Shown: positions 26,226 through 39,262, counted from the first letter of the stretch. The stretch is 64,000 bases of DNA from Chamaelirium japonicum (GCA_947650365.1 OX393557.1:32270209-32334208); one strand, 5' to 3'. The notes: a model not told the origin generated them from the letters alone. A program made the numbers and translations.

Positions 26226-27745
26226 ATGGAAGAAATCGTTAGAAATATTTAATCATTAATGGTATAGACAAGTCGTACACGACATGGTTCATTCACGGAG
26301 AGGCATTGTCAAGTTCATCTACTGGTAATGTTGCAGTTTCGGATATTCCATATAGAGGTGATTATCAATAAAATGAATATCCGAGGATGGTCGATTTGGT
26401 GGAGAATGCATTACGGCATATTGAACCAGATGATATAGATGTTTGCATGAATGGGATATTTTATGTTGATCATCATAGCGAAGAGCAGAATAAACCAGCG
26501 AAGCAAGAGAACGAGTACCAATATTTGATGAATGCTGCAAAACAACCCTTATATCCCTCTTATCTACCAGTGCATACAAAGTTATCGGTGACAATCGAAC
26601 TAATGTGTTTGAAAGCACGACACCAATAGTCCAACACTAGATTCACAGAGTTATTAGAAACTCTTAAGAAGATATTACCAACTGAGAATACCTTACCAGA
26701 GACAACATATGTTGCTAAGAAGAGCATAAACTCTCTAGGAATGTGTTATGAGATGATTCACACTTGCCCCAATGATTGTATTCTTTATTGGGCAAAGCAT
26801 AAACACTTTGAGAGTTGTTCTACATATGGTGCCAGCAGATGGAATTCTGAGTACCTTGCAAAGAAAAGAGGTAGCCATGTACCAATGAAAGTGTTACGGT
26901 ATTTTTCATTAACACCAAGGTTGTAGAGGTTGTATACCGTTCCATGGATTATAGAAAATATGTCATAGCATGTCAGATTAGTTATTCAAGATAAGTTCAT
27001 GTGTTATCTAGTTGATTCTTCTAAATGAAAATAGATAAACTTAAAGTGGCCTGATTTTGATAGTGATTCATGAATTATCCGTTTGGGTCTTGTTATGAAT
27101 GACTTCAATCCGTTTGGAAATATGAGATGATCGTATTGTTGTTGGCCTGTTATGATTATTTCAGGCAATATTTCACCATCATTATGCATTAGGAAAGAGT
27201 TTACGATATTATATATCATTATTGATTCCTAGGAAGAATAGTCATGAAAAAAATATTAATGTCTACTTGCAGCCTTTGGTCGTAGAATTAAAAACTTTAT
27301 GATCGACAGGAAGCATCACCTATGATTCTCATAGTAAGACCATATTTAATATAAAAGTCATTCTGGTGTGAGCCATACATGACTTCCCAGTATACAAAAA
27401 TTTTGCGGGTTGCAGGACTAGGGGTAGCGACATACTATGGGGTCATCAAAAAATCCTTGAATTGAATTATTATGATTTTAAACAAATAGTATTCTACTGT
27501 GACTGGATACAAATAGAAGATAGGATAAAAGGATACATATACGACCAAGAACTAAACCTGACCCATGTAATGATGTAAAATTTGAAAAATTCAAGAGAAT
27601 TTTGAAAGGAGAAGATGAACCTTTCATATTGGCATCACAAGCATCTGAAGTCTTCTACTGCCCGGATCCTAATAGAGATGGTTTGTATACGGTTATGAAT
27701 GCTCCAAAGAGATTGACCAAGGATATGAATGCTTCTAAAGATACT
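26226..27745 (+). pseudogene. Decayed CACTA (En/Spm) TNP2 transposase
   Basis: Pieces in order match a TNP2-type transposase, the enzyme that cuts CACTA elements at their ends. First comes SYTTWFIHGEALSSS (end of the transposase-associated domain), an acidic spacer, then LMNAAKQPLYPS and LETLKKILP. KSINSLGMCYEMIHTCPNDCILY follows, with a weakened zinc-like motif, then MNDFNPFGNM and finally EDEPFILASQASEVFYCPDP from the C-terminal DUF4216-like domain. More than ten stops and several frameshifts break it. The same domains occur nearly intact in the element at 30-46 kb, but the two are clearly diverged, so this is an older, separate CACTA insertion. Its ends were not found. Confidence 0.75.
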
Positions 27746-28374
27746 TAGGTCTTCGAAGCCAAAATGAAAGCACAATCTTCCATCTCAACGTTAGTAAATG
27801 AGAGATGAAAGATATGACTGAAGTATCATAGGTGGATGATCATAATCCTTGATTTTCAAAATATTATAAAGCAACTTCGAGATCCGGTACAATAATTATT
27901 TGATCATTAGTTCTATTTTGTAGCATGAATACAGTCCAAAATAGCATTATGAAATAGCATAAATACAGTCCAAAATAACATGAATCAGCCCAAATTAGAT
28001 ACTAATATGGTTCACTATGTTTATATTTCTAACAGGATGGCGAATACGCCCGATCTTAGCTCCACTGGTCAGCAGGCATGCTCTTCCTATACTGGGGAGA
28101 TACTAGGTTAGTATGAGTTAAATATTCATATAGTTCCATCGAAATTAGGAGATGATTCAGGCACTTCTTGGTTCTAATTAGCGAGGAACATGACCACTGC
28201 ACGAGGAGCTTGGATGTTGCTCGAATGAAATGACAAAAAAATTGAAAATAATGAAGGAAATATCTCCTTTTTAGGTTTTATGTGTAGTACAACGGCTACT
28301 TGTAGTATCGCTAATCTTAGGAGATGATTTCTAGATCTACTGACGATAAACAAGTGGCTACATGAGTAAGGATG

Positions 28375-28740
28375 TTGTTGATTGACGATATGGCAGAAAA
28401 TGAGAAAAAAGAAAGAAAATATTTTAGTCAGAAGCAAAAGAGGTGGCTAGAAAAGTAATACAAAAGTGTAACCGGAGTGAATTCCAACAATACGTGAGAG
28501 CTGGGGCTCATTTTGGAAAAAAAAATTATTTTTTTTAATCAATCAGGTAGCAACAATGTGCATCCTCCACACCACTAGTTTGAGAGAGCAATTTTGTTAA
28601 TTGGTGGTCTCTTTGGCAAAAGCACACCAAAAAGTTGGTGTTGATCACTTTGGCAAAAGATTTTATTTTAATATAACTAGTTGGGGGCTGCGTATCCCTC
28701 TCTCCTCTAGGAGGGGTTCTCAAATAAAAAATAAAAAAAC
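28375..28740 (+). repeat. LINE 3'-end repeat, copy 1
   Basis: About 365 bp, from GACGATATGGCA through AATACGTGAGAG and TTGTTAATTGGTGGTCTCTT to the tail TTGGGGGCTGCGTATCCCTC, then an A-rich end. It matches 29,234-29,635 along its length. The tail motif is shared with the truncated LINE ending at 7,905, pointing to the same LINE family. Confidence 0.7.
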
Positions 28741-29233
28741 GTTGGCCCACTGTGTTCCATCCATGCGAGTGTCTCATATCTGTAGAGAATGAAATCGAAC
28801 GGCTGAAGGCCGGCTTGCTAGCCAAGGAATGTAGGCGGCATCACTATCTCCCAACTCAAACTTTCCGAATGAATTAATGTCGCTATATAAGATTGAAATC
28901 AGTCCATGCTTATGTTTTACGAACATTGGTATATAATGTAAGGGCTCTTGTCTACTAAAAATTATTTACAATGTTTATGATTCCAACAGTAGAATATTTA
29001 ATTCAGACTTCAAAACAAAACAAAGATGGAAACAATTAACCACCGGGTAGACGTTAAAATGTATTATGGGTTCTGAATTAACCGACCTAGCCTATATGGA
29101 TCAACCACCGGTTTTCATAGACTCCACTCGATTAACATTTGTTTGTAGTCTTAAAAGAGCTCTTTACTAGTAAATGCCCATGTCCGTCGGTACTCAAATG
29201 ACCGCCTTCGACGGTCGCTGCACCAGTAAGGCG

Positions 29234-29635
29234 GCTGTTGATCGACGATATGGCAAAAAATGAGAAAAAAAAAGAAAAAAAAATCTCTCTTTTTTTTATC
29301 AAAAGAGAGATGGGGTAGTTTAGTCAGAAGAAAAAAAGGTGGTCATAAAAGAAATGCAAAAAGGCAACCGGAGCGAATTCCAATAATACGTGAGAGTTGG
29401 GGTCATTTTGAAAAAAAATATATTTTTCTCAACTAGTGGGGCCTACCAATGTTCATCATCCACAGCACTCGTTTGAGAAAGCAATTTTGTTAATTGGTGG
29501 TCTCTTTGGCAAAAGCACACGATAAAGTTGATGTTGATCACTTGGGCAAAAAAAATTATTTTAATATAAGTAGTTGGGGGCTGCCTAACCCTCTCTTTTC
29601 TAGAAGGGGTTCTCAAATAAAATAAAAAAAACTTT
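29234..29635 (+). repeat. LINE 3'-end repeat, copy 2
   Basis: A second direct copy of the 28,375 repeat with an extra 40-bp A-rich and palindromic insertion (CTCTCTTTT...AAAAGAGAG) near the start. It ends in TTGGGGGCTGCCTAACCCTC and an A-rich tail. Whether it is a duplication of copy 1 or an independent insertion is undecided. Confidence 0.7.
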
Positions 29636-29639
29636 GGGG

Positions 29640-30312
29640 AAACATCTGAATCAACCAAATCAGATCCGAAACTCAACCATAGGCACCGAGTTGGTACGAC
29701 GAATCGAGTTAAGAATTTCCCGAATCAGCCAAATCAAACGCATATTTCAATTCTTTTACTAGTCAACTATTAGTTGAACAGTCTCACCAAGAATCTAAAC
29801 CCAAACTCAAATCCAAATTGGTTCGTTTTTATACACACCCCCCGAACCAAATTTCTGGATCCTTGAATGAAAGGTGACTTAAACAATAATAGAGACATTA
29901 ATTAACTCATTGCTATCAAAGACCGAAATACCCTATTTGAAACACACCATCAACTTTCAAATCCATTCATTCCTCTTCCCCCCCCCATCTCTCCCCCCCC
30001 CCCAAATTCCAGAATCTAACCCTATGAGCCATCTTCACGCACCAGCTGGAGGATGATAGCATGGAAAATGCCTTAATTAGTCCTCCGGAAAGAACCCATC
30101 AATGATGAGTAGGTAAAACCTTAGCCATTGTCTCCCCATTCTTTTTTTCACTGTTCGCGAGTGGTTTAGCCAACCATAGCCGCACCCGATGCACACCGTT
30201 CTATCTGATATGGCCGGACATTGGTGCAGTGGGTAGCTGGTGTTGGCCGGACGAAACTGTTACAACCGGTCGGAGCTGCCCGGACCAATTAAGATATTGT
30301 TGGAGTTGGTGT
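29640..30312. other. No gene seen; left flank of the CACTA element
   Basis: AT-rich flank with short C runs near 29,980-30,003. The last three bases, TGT, are the left copy of the CACTA target duplication. Confidence 0.6.
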
Positions 30313-30329
30313 CACTACAAGAAAGAGGG

Positions 30330-31075
30330 TCTTTACCGACGGACATTATTATCACCGTCGGTAATAATAAACTTTTTACCGACAGTGACTATAATATCCG
30401 TCGGTATTATAACTTCAATTTTTTAAATTTTTTTTGCACATTTATTACCGACGGTCAAATAGATTTCGTCGGTAAAATGATTTATACCGACGGTACATAT
30501 ATGTCCCGTCGGTAATATACTTTATACCGACGGCTACATAAATACCGTCGGTAAAATGTCACGACGAAACTCAGGGTAAAAACCGGCCTCTGAAAAAAAA
30601 TGTGACCCTGAGTTTCGTCGGCGAGTTTTACCGACGGACTTTATATGGCCGTCGGTATAACTAATTATACCGACGGAAATTTTATGGCCGTCGGCACGAT
30701 ACCGACGGTAATTAAATATCCGTCGGTAAAATTGTCCCGACGAAACACAGGGTAAAAACCGAGCCTCTGGAAAAAAATGGAACCCTGAGTTTCGTCGGTG
30801 ATTGTTACCGACGGACGTTATATTTCCGTCGGTATAACTAATTATACCGACGAAAATTATATGTCCGTCGGTACGATACCGACGGTAAATAAATATCCGT
30901 CGGTAAAATTGTCCCGACGAAACTCAGGGTGAAACCCGAGCCTCTGGAAAAAAATTGGAACCCTGAGTTTCGTTGCTGATTTGTACCGACGGAAATTATA
31001 CTACCGTCGGTATAAAGTAATTATACCGACGGAATTTATAAGTTCCGTCGGTAAAAACCCGTCTAATTTACCTAA
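30330..31075. repeat. Left subterminal region with three foldback units
   Basis: TACCGACGG and its complement recur about every 20-40 bp. Within this, a unit of about 177 bp repeats three times (starting near 30,561, 30,738 and 30,915). Each contains CGACGAAACTCAGGG and, after a 30-40 nt spacer, its complement CCCTGAGTTTCGTCG, so each can form a hairpin. Confidence 0.9.
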
Positions 31076-31079
31076 CAGC

Positions 31080-31326
31080 CACCCCTTTTCTTTTTCTGTT
31101 TCGACCGAATCCGGCGCCCCTCTCTGAATCTCTCTCTCTCTCTCTCACCGATCGACCCGACCCGTCCGGCGACCCCGTCCCCCTCCGGCAGCCGCGCGAT
31201 CCCCTCCGGCCACCTATCCCCCTCCCGGCCACCCATCCCCCTCCCGACCTCCGCCCCTCCCCGGCCTCCCGACCCTCTCTCTCTCTCTCCCCGGCCTCCT
31301 CCCCCCCTCCCCGGCCTCCCTAGCCT

Positions 31327-31363
<37 letters not shown>

Positions 31364-32578
31364 CCTCCCCTCACCTCTCTCTCTCTCTCGATCTAAACCC
31401 CCCCTCCGGCCGACCACCCATCCCCTCCCTTGCACCTCCGGCCACCCCTCCCCTTTCTCGCGCCACCGACTGCGACACCAGTTCTCCTCCTCCTTCTCGA
31501 GGCCTGCCGACCATCGCTGGTGAGCTCCTCCTCCTCCTCCCTTTCCCCCTTAGGTTAATTTGTTCCAAATTGTATACTAAAGTTTGAAATGTTATCTTAT
31601 CAAAATTGCATACTAATTTTGTCATCTACGTACTGAATTTCCTTATGAAAATTGCATACTTATTTGATAATTTTTATCTTATCAAAACTGAATTGAATGG
31701 GGGGAATCGAATGGGAATGTATCCATTCATACGATTCATTCATATGAGTTATTATCATACGATTCATATGAGTTATTCCAATTCATTCATATGAGTAATT
31801 TTTATCTTATCAAAACTGGTTAATTCCCTAATTTGGTAATTTTTACACTGTTTTAAAACTCGCCGAGTCGACTCGAAACTCGGCCGAGTCGACTCGACTC
31901 GGTCCAAAACTCGAGTTTCGATCCGACTCGGCTGAGTTTCGATCCGACTCGAGTTTTGTCGGGTTTTAGCCGAGTTGTCGTGTCTACTTGACTCATTAAG
32001 GTTTCGAGTCGAGTCGAGTTTTCGTGTTTTAAAACATTGATTTTTATCCTATCAAAACTGAATTGAATGGGGGAATGGGGGGCAAAATGTAGTTTTTAGA
32101 CTAGGGTGAGCGTCGGTTTTGTCGGTCGGTTTCGGTGTGGGTTTTGTCGGTTATATTTTTTTCGGTTTACGAAAAATCAAAACCGAAACCGAAACCGAAA
32201 CCGAAATGGTCGGTTTTTGTCGGTTCGGTGTGATATGAGGTATGCTAAAGCTATAAATCTACTCGAGCGACAGAGAGAACCGTCAGACCCCAAGTGTTTA
32301 CTTGATGAGGCTCCCTGACTTGTTGACTTACTGTCGCATAACTTTGGTGTTATGCCTAGCATTCGAACTATCAGCAGTTCAAATGCTGGCCAACAACCCT
32401 AGGTTTACTATGTGACTAGTCTACTCATCATAATACACTCATCCATTAGGGATGTGGATGGCCTGTAGAAGTTTTGGTTTTTGGTTCGGTGTTCCATACC
32501 CGGGAACCGAAACCGAAATTGTGCGGAGTCTTATAACATTGTTTGAAATTATATGTCAGGTGTTGTATAGCCAGATAG
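31080..32578 (+). other. CACTA 5' leader region
   Basis: A C-rich, CT-repeat-rich stretch (31,100-31,540) resembling a transcribed leader is followed by AT-rich sequence. Two low-complexity patches follow: GAGTCGACTCGG motifs at 31,860-32,000, and CGGTTT / AACCGA motifs at 32,105-32,235 and about 32,465-32,515. No gene is supportable. The open frames over the C-rich part are Arg/Glu or Pro low complexity. Confidence 0.6.
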
Positions 32579-35500
32579 ATGAAGATATCTTCGATCGATA
32601 AGAGTTGGATGCGTAATTCGAATCGCATGAGCCAAGAGTACAGAGAAGGAGTCAGGAAATTTCTGGATTTTGCATTTGAGCGTCTTGCACCGCTTGATGG
32701 AAAAATTGTGTGTCCCTGTATAGACTGCGGAAGGGTGATTAGGAAGGTTCGAGAGGAATGTGAGGTTGATCTGGTAATGCGTGGCATTGACATTAGCTAT
32801 ACCCGTTGGTTCTCGCACGGTGAGGAGCTAGATGCAGTCCCCATGGCAGCTCACGGTGAAACTTCAAACACAGTGATCGCTGATGATAATATTAATACAG
32901 ACGATGACGATGACATGCAGGGTATGATACATGATTTGCAAGGTGGAATAGGCACGAAAACACCGTCAGGTGATCAGCCCAATATCGAAGCGGACAAGTT
33001 CTAAAGATTGCTTAAAGATGCCGAACAAGCTCTATACCCGGGGTGTGAGAAGTTTTCAAAACTCTCTTTCATTGTAAAGCTTCTTTATTTGAAGTGCCTC
33101 AATGGTTGGAGTAATAAGTCATTTAATATGTTGATAGAGTTGCTGAAAGAGGCTTTTCCTATGGGTGAGACAGTACCGAAATCATTCTACAAGGCAAAGA
33201 AGACAATTAAAGATCTCGGTCTGGGTTATGAGAAAATTGATGCATGCGTGAACGATTGTATGTTGTACCGGAAAGAGTACGAACATGCGCGGTCATGCCA
33301 CATATGCGGAGCAACGAGATATAAAGAGACGGATGCCGAGTCTAGTACCAGTCGAAGGAAGAAAAATGTATCTGCAAAGGTTCTCCTATACTTCCCGCTC
33401 AGGGATAGGCTTCAGAGGTTGTTTATGTCATCGAAGACTGCTGAGCACATGAGGTGGCATGCACGAGAACGTACAGATGACGGGATTATGAGACATCCGA
33501 CCGACTCTCTGACGTGGAAAGATTTTGATCATACCTATCCTGAATTCGCATGTGAAGTTCGCAACGTCAGGTTCAGGCTTGCTAGCGATGGCTTCAATCC
33601 CTTTGGGAATATAAGTGTGTCGTACAGCATTTGGCCAGTTGTCCTAGTTCCATACAATTTGCCTCCCTGGATGTGCTTAAAAAAGCCATACACAATGCTC
33701 TCCTTGCTCATTCCCGGACCCAGGTCGCCTGGTAATGATATTGACGTTTACTTGCAGCCGTTGATTGAGGAGTTGAACGAGTTATGGGAAGTTGGGGCCG
33801 ATACGTATGATGCCTCGTTGCGCCAAAATTTTCAGATGCATGCGGCACTTCTATGGACCATCAACGATTTCCCTGCATATGCCAACTTATCCGGGTGGAG
33901 TACTAAAGAAAAATTGGCGTGCCCTACATGCAATAAGGAGACAGATTCATTACGGTTGAAGAACGGAGGCAAGTTCTGTTATATGGGCCATCGAAGATTC
34001 CTTGTTGACGGCCATAAGTGGAGGCAGAACAAAAGAGCTTTCAACGGCAAGAAGGAACTTGCAAAGGCCCCGGAGCAGCTTTCGGGGGTAGAAGTCTTGT
34101 GCAAATTGGATCAGCTTGATGCCGTGGCACTTGGAAAAGGTAAAAAGAAGAGAACGCATGAAGATTCTACGCGTGAGCATAACTGGAAGAAGAAGAGTAT
34201 TTTCTTTAAACTACCGTACTGGAGCAGCCTACTCTTGCGGCATAACTTGGATGTTATGCATATCGAGAAAAATGTGTGTGACAACATTATAGGAACACTG
34301 CTGAATCTCGACGGTAAGACGAAGGATAATCTTAAATCTCGTCTCGATCTTAAGGAGTTGGGCATCCGAAAATCACTTCATCCCCAAGAGATTGGGGATA
34401 AGTATGTGTTGTCAGTTGCATGCTACACCATGAGCTCACAGCAAAAGGCAGCCTTATGTGCATTCCTACGGTCTGTGAAAACGCCAGACGGTTATTCTTC
34501 GAATATCGCACGATGCGTGCAAGAGAACGGTCGGAAGTTGTCTGGATTAAAGAGCCACGATTGTCATGTTCTTATGTAGCGATTGTTATCTCTTGCTATA
34601 CGTGGAAATTTAACCGAACAGCTGTCCGGTCCGTTAATTGAGCTCAGCACTTTTTTCAGACAGTTGTGCTCGAAGGTACTTAGAGTTGACCAACTTGAAC
34701 AGATGGAGAGGGATATTGCGCTCACATTGTGCAAGTTAGAGATGATATTTCCACCTTCATTCTTTGATGTCATGGTGCATTTGACCGTTCACTTGGCAAA
34801 TGAGGCCAAACTCGGCGGCCCAGTTCATTACCACTGGATGTATTTTATCGAGAGGTAATCGTCTCGTCTCATTCGCACAATGTATTTGATCGTTCTTGAT
34901 ATATTCATCCAAATATTTTTTTCTCAAATTAGGTACTTGCGAACATTAAAATCATATGTTCGTAATAAAAGTCGTCCGGAGGGATCAATTGCTGAAGGAT
35001 ACCTAGCAGAAGAATGTCTAACATTCTGCTCAAGATACCTACATGGTATAGACACGCGATTCAATCAACTTGAGCGGAACTATGACGGTGGTCCAATAGA
35101 CTTCGATGGGGGTCTGTCTATATTTGCCGAAATGGGTAGACCTGTAGGAGGAGGCAAAACCCGTCGATTGTCTGTAGATGAGATTCAACAAGCACAAATG
35201 TATGTGTTGCGCCAATGTGATGAAGTGTGGCCATTCATTGAGTAAGCATTTTACGATCATTTACTCATTCTTTCAGTCCATTCATTAAGTATATGTGCTA
35301 ATTATAATCTAATTCATAACCGGTAAAACAGGAAGCATAAAGCCATCATTAATAATCGGGGTACTCGAAATGCTCCCCAAATTTATGATTGTGAATTCCC
35401 ATCGTGGTTCGAGAAACACGTAAGTATTCACATCATTACTTAATTTCATTGACATCCATTACCGAACAATAATTATGTGTTCATATCATAAATGTCATGT

Positions 35501-36186
35501 GGTTATTATAGGCACAAGAGCTGCACGACAACCACGATCCGCTGATAAAAGAGGATCTCTGGCGCTTATCTTGTAGTCCTTTGCAAGACGCAATATCGTA
35601 CGATGTTTATATCGTGAACGGTTATAGATTTCGGACGAAAGATAGTGAAAAATCACGAAGAACCCAAAATAGTTGGGTTGTCGTCAATGGTGAGCAAGAA
35701 GAATTAGAAAATATCGACTTCTACGGCGTCCTCAACGAGATTCTCGAGATTAAATTCCTTGGCCAAAATCGGATCGTATTATTCAAATGCGATTGGTATG
35801 ATGTTAATAATCGCGGGACTGGTTATAATGTCGACAAATACGGTTTTATCAGCATCAACACTGGCAAGAGATTGAATACCCAATATGAAGATCCATTCAT
35901 TCTTGCCTCTCAAGCGCAACAGATATTTTATGCACCGGATAATACCTCTCCAGGTTGGCAAATTATAGTCAGATCACCACCCAGAGATTTTTATGACATG
36001 GGAGACAAGGATGCGGGGGTCGTCGATGATGATTTGGATGCATACCAGAATGATGAGATAATCATTGTCGACGCAGTGCACGATGAAAATGAAGATGTCG
36101 ACAATATAAACTGGACAACGAATGCAGATCAAATAATAGAAGAGGGAAGCGATGAGAGTGACAGAGATGAGACAGAAAATGACTAG
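32579..36186 (+). pseudogene. TNP2-type CACTA transposase with two nonsense codons
   Basis: Four exons with GT-AG introns (32579-34854, 34933-35241, 35332-35419, 35512-36186) give a 1,115-codon frame, normal for this family. It begins MKISSIDKSWMRNSNRMSQEY (given here only as the start) with a Cys-rich transposase-associated domain (CPCIDCG; WFSHGEE). The TNP2 core has CHICGATRY, MRWHARERTDDGIMRHP, FRLASDGFNPFGN and NLDVMHIEKNVCDNI. It then continues through a DUF4218-like part (FFDVMVHLTVHL, YMFIERYLRTLK-type block) to a DUF4216-like C-terminus (LFKCDWYD, QAQQIFYAPD) and an acidic tail. Only two changes break it: TAA at 33,002-33,004 and TAG at 34,577-34,579 (a Gln codon in relatives). It would bind and cut the element ends. 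As read it is inactive, but only just. Confidence 0.9.
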
Positions 36187-36189
36187 ACC

Positions 36190-36350
36190 GTATTTAAATC
36201 AAATTGTTTCATATTTAAATCAAATTGTTTCATATATAAATCATATTGTTTCATATGTATATCATATTGTTTCATATGTAAATCATACTGTTTCACCGAT
36301 TCATATGTAAATCATACCGTTTCATATGTAAATCATACTGTTTCACCGAT
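36190..36350. repeat. Minisatellite, GTTTCATATGTAAATCATACT type
   Basis: About seven imperfect units of roughly 20 bp (TTTCATATGTAAATCATA core) directly after the transposase stop. The same minisatellite recurs on the other side of the left satellite array (39,265-39,470), so it brackets that array. Confidence 0.85.
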
Positions 36351-36354
36351 TTAC

Positions 36355-39262
36355 GATCCGATCGATTCACCGATTTAGAGTCTAAGTGTTGGAAAATCAT
36401 AAGTTAGCGTGTTTCGGATATGAAATAGGTTTGGATTCGATCGGATCGTCAACGGATCGGCATCCGATAATTCGAACTTGGGATTATTCCGTATTTTGGA
36501 CTTGCGATCGGGTTCTAATTGGATATTTGACCAATTTATGATCCGATTCACCGATTTAGAGTCTAAGTGTTGGAAAATCATAAGTTAGCGTGTTTCGGAT
36601 ATGAAATATGTTTGGATTCGATCCGATCGTCATCGGATCGGCATCCGATAATTCGAACTTGGAATTATATTCCGTATTTCGGACTTGCGAGTGGGTTCTA
36701 ATTGGATATTTGACCAATTTACGATCCGATTCACCGATTTAGAGTCTAAGTGTTGGAAAATCATAAGTTAGCGTGTTTCGGATATGAAATAGGTTTGGAT
36801 TCGATCCGATCGTCATCGGATCGGCATCCGATAATTCAAACTTGGAATTATATTCCGTATTTCGGACTTGCGAGCGGGTTCTAATTGGATATTTGACCAA
36901 TTTACGCTCCGATTCACCGATTTAGAGTCTAAGTGTTGGAAAATCATAAGTTAGCGTGTTTCGGATATGAAATAGGTTTGGATTCGATCCGATCATCATC
37001 GGATCGGCATCCGATAATTCAAAGTTGGAATTATTCCGTATTTCGGACTTGCGAGCGGGTTCTAATTGGATATTTGACCAATTTACGATCCGATTCACCG
37101 ATTTAGAGTCTAAGTGTTGGAAAATCATAAGTTAGCGTGTTTCGGATATAAAATAGGTTTGAATTCGATCCGATCGTCATCGGATCGGCATCCGATAATT
37201 CGAACTTGGAATTATTCCGTATTTTGGACTTGCGAGCGGGTTATAATTGGATATTTGACCAATTTACGCTCCGATTCACCGATTTAGAGTCTAAGTGTTG
37301 GAAAATCATAAATTAGCGTGTTTTGGATATGAAATATGTTTGGATTCGATCCGGTCGTCATCGGATCGGTATTCGATAATTCGAAGTTGGAATTATTTCG
37401 TATTTCGGACTTGCGAGCGGGTTCTAATTGGATATTTGACCAATTTACGATCCGATTCACCGATTTAGAGTCTAAGTGTTGAAAAATCATAAGTTAGCGT
37501 GTTTCGAATATGAAATAGGTTTAGATTCGATCCAATCATCATCGGATCGGCATCCGATAATTCGAACTTGGAATTATTCCGTATTTCGGACTTACGAGCG
37601 GGTTCTAATTGGATATTTGACCAATTTACGCTCCGATTCACCGATTTAGAGTCTAAGTGTTGGAAAATCATAATTTAGCGTGTTTCGGATATGAAATAGG
37701 TTTGGATTCGATCCGATCGGTATCGGATCGGCATCCGATAATTCAAAGTTGGAATTATTCCATATTTCGGACTTGCGAGCGGGTTCTAATTGGATATTTG
37801 ACTACTTTACGATCCGATTCACCGATTTAGAGTCTAAGTGTTGGAAAATCATAAGTTAGCGTGTTTCGGATATGAAATATGTTTGGATTCGATCCGATCG
37901 TCATCGGATCGGCATCCGATAATTCGAACTTGGAATTATATGCCGTATTTCGGACTTGCGAGCGGGTTCTAATTGGATATTTGACCAATTTACGATCCGA
38001 TTCACCGATTTAGAGTCTAAGTATTGGAAAATCATAAGTTAGCGTGTTTCGGATATGAAATAGGTTTGGATTCGATCCGGTCGTCATCGGATCGGCATCC
38101 GATAATTCAAACTTGGAATTATATTCCATATTTCGGACTTGCGAGCGGGTTCTAATTGGATATTTGACCAATTTACGCTTCGATTCACCGATTTAGAGTC
38201 TAAGTATTGGAAAATCATAAGTTAGCGTGTTTCGGATATGAAATAGGTTTGGATTCAATCCGATCGTCATCGGATCGGCATCCGATAATTCGAAGTTGGA
38301 ATTATTCAGTATTTCGGACTTGCGAGCGGGTGTTCTAATTGGATATTTGACCAATTTACGATCTGATTCACCGATTTAGAGTCTAAGTATTGGAAAATCA
38401 TAAGTTAGCGTGTTTCGGATATGAAATAGGTTTGGATTCGATCCGATCGTCATCGGATCAGCATCCGATAATTCGAACTTGGAATTATTCCGTATTTCGG
38501 ACTTGCGAGCGGGTTATAATTGGATATTTGACCAATTTACGCTCCGATTCACCGATTTAGAGTCTAAGTGTTGGAAAATCATAAGTTAGCGTGTTTCGGA
38601 TATGAAATATGTTTGGATTCGATCCGATCGTCATCGGATCGGCATCCGATAATTCAAAGTTGGAATTATTCCGTATTTCGGACTTGCGAGCGCGTTCTAA
38701 TTGGATATTTGACCAATTTACGATCCGATTCACCTATTTAGAGTCTAAGTGTTGGAAAATCATAAGTTAGCGTGTTTCGGATATGAAATAGGTTTGGATT
38801 CGATCCGATCGTCATCGGATCGGCATCCGATAATTCGAACTTAGAATTATTCCGTATTTCGGACTTGCGAGCGGGTTCTAATTGGATATTTGACCAATTT
38901 ACGCTCCGCTTCATCGATTAAGAGTCTAAGTGTTGGAAAATCATAAGTTAGCGTGTTTCGGATATGAAATAGGTTTGGATTCGATCCGATCGGCATCGGA
39001 TCGGCATCCGATAATTCAAAGTTGGAATTATTCCGTATTTTGGACTTGCGAGCGGGTTCTAATTGGATATTTGACCAATTTACGATCCGATTCACCGATT
39101 TAGAGTCTAAGTGTTGGAAAATCATAAGTTAACGTGTTTCGGATATGAAATAGGTTTGGATTCGATCCGATCGTCATCGGATCGACATCCGATAATTCGA
39201 ACTTGGAATTATATTCCATATTTCGGACCTGCGAGCGAGTTATAATTGGATATTTGACCAAT
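36355..39262 (-). repeat. Left 181-bp satellite array (about 16 monomers)
   Basis: The AGAGTCTAAG motif recurs every 181-182 bp from 36,376 to about 39,096. Monomers carry CGATTTAGAGTCTAAGTGTT, TTAGCGTGTTTCGGATATGA, a CGATCCGATCGTCATCGGATCG palindromic block and GGATATTTGACCAATTTACG. Copies differ by a few substitutions and 2-bp indels (ATATTCCG versus ATTCCG). Orientation is opposite to the right array. The 68-codon frame inside each monomer is a by-product of the repeat. Confidence 0.95.

Noticed and set aside
28035-28110. Possible first exon of a second CACTA gene (MANTPDLSSTGQQ after an acceptor-like site)
   Set aside because: Too short and with no continuation. It may belong to the decayed CACTA element but cannot be supported.
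31072-31625. Arg/Glu- and Gly-rich reverse-strand frames over the CACTA leader
   Set aside because: They result from CT microsatellites and C-rich sequence. Composition is low complexity and the opposite strand is the transposon's coding direction.
32105-32520. AACCGA/CGGTTT-rich patches as a nested hAT MITE in the CACTA leader
   Set aside because: A left-end-like TAGGGTGAGC is present, but I could not find a matching right end or an 8-bp duplication.
36355-39262. Regular 181-bp spacing as a possible CRISPR-like array
   Set aside because: The whole 181-bp unit is conserved, with no unique spacers. This is a plant satellite.
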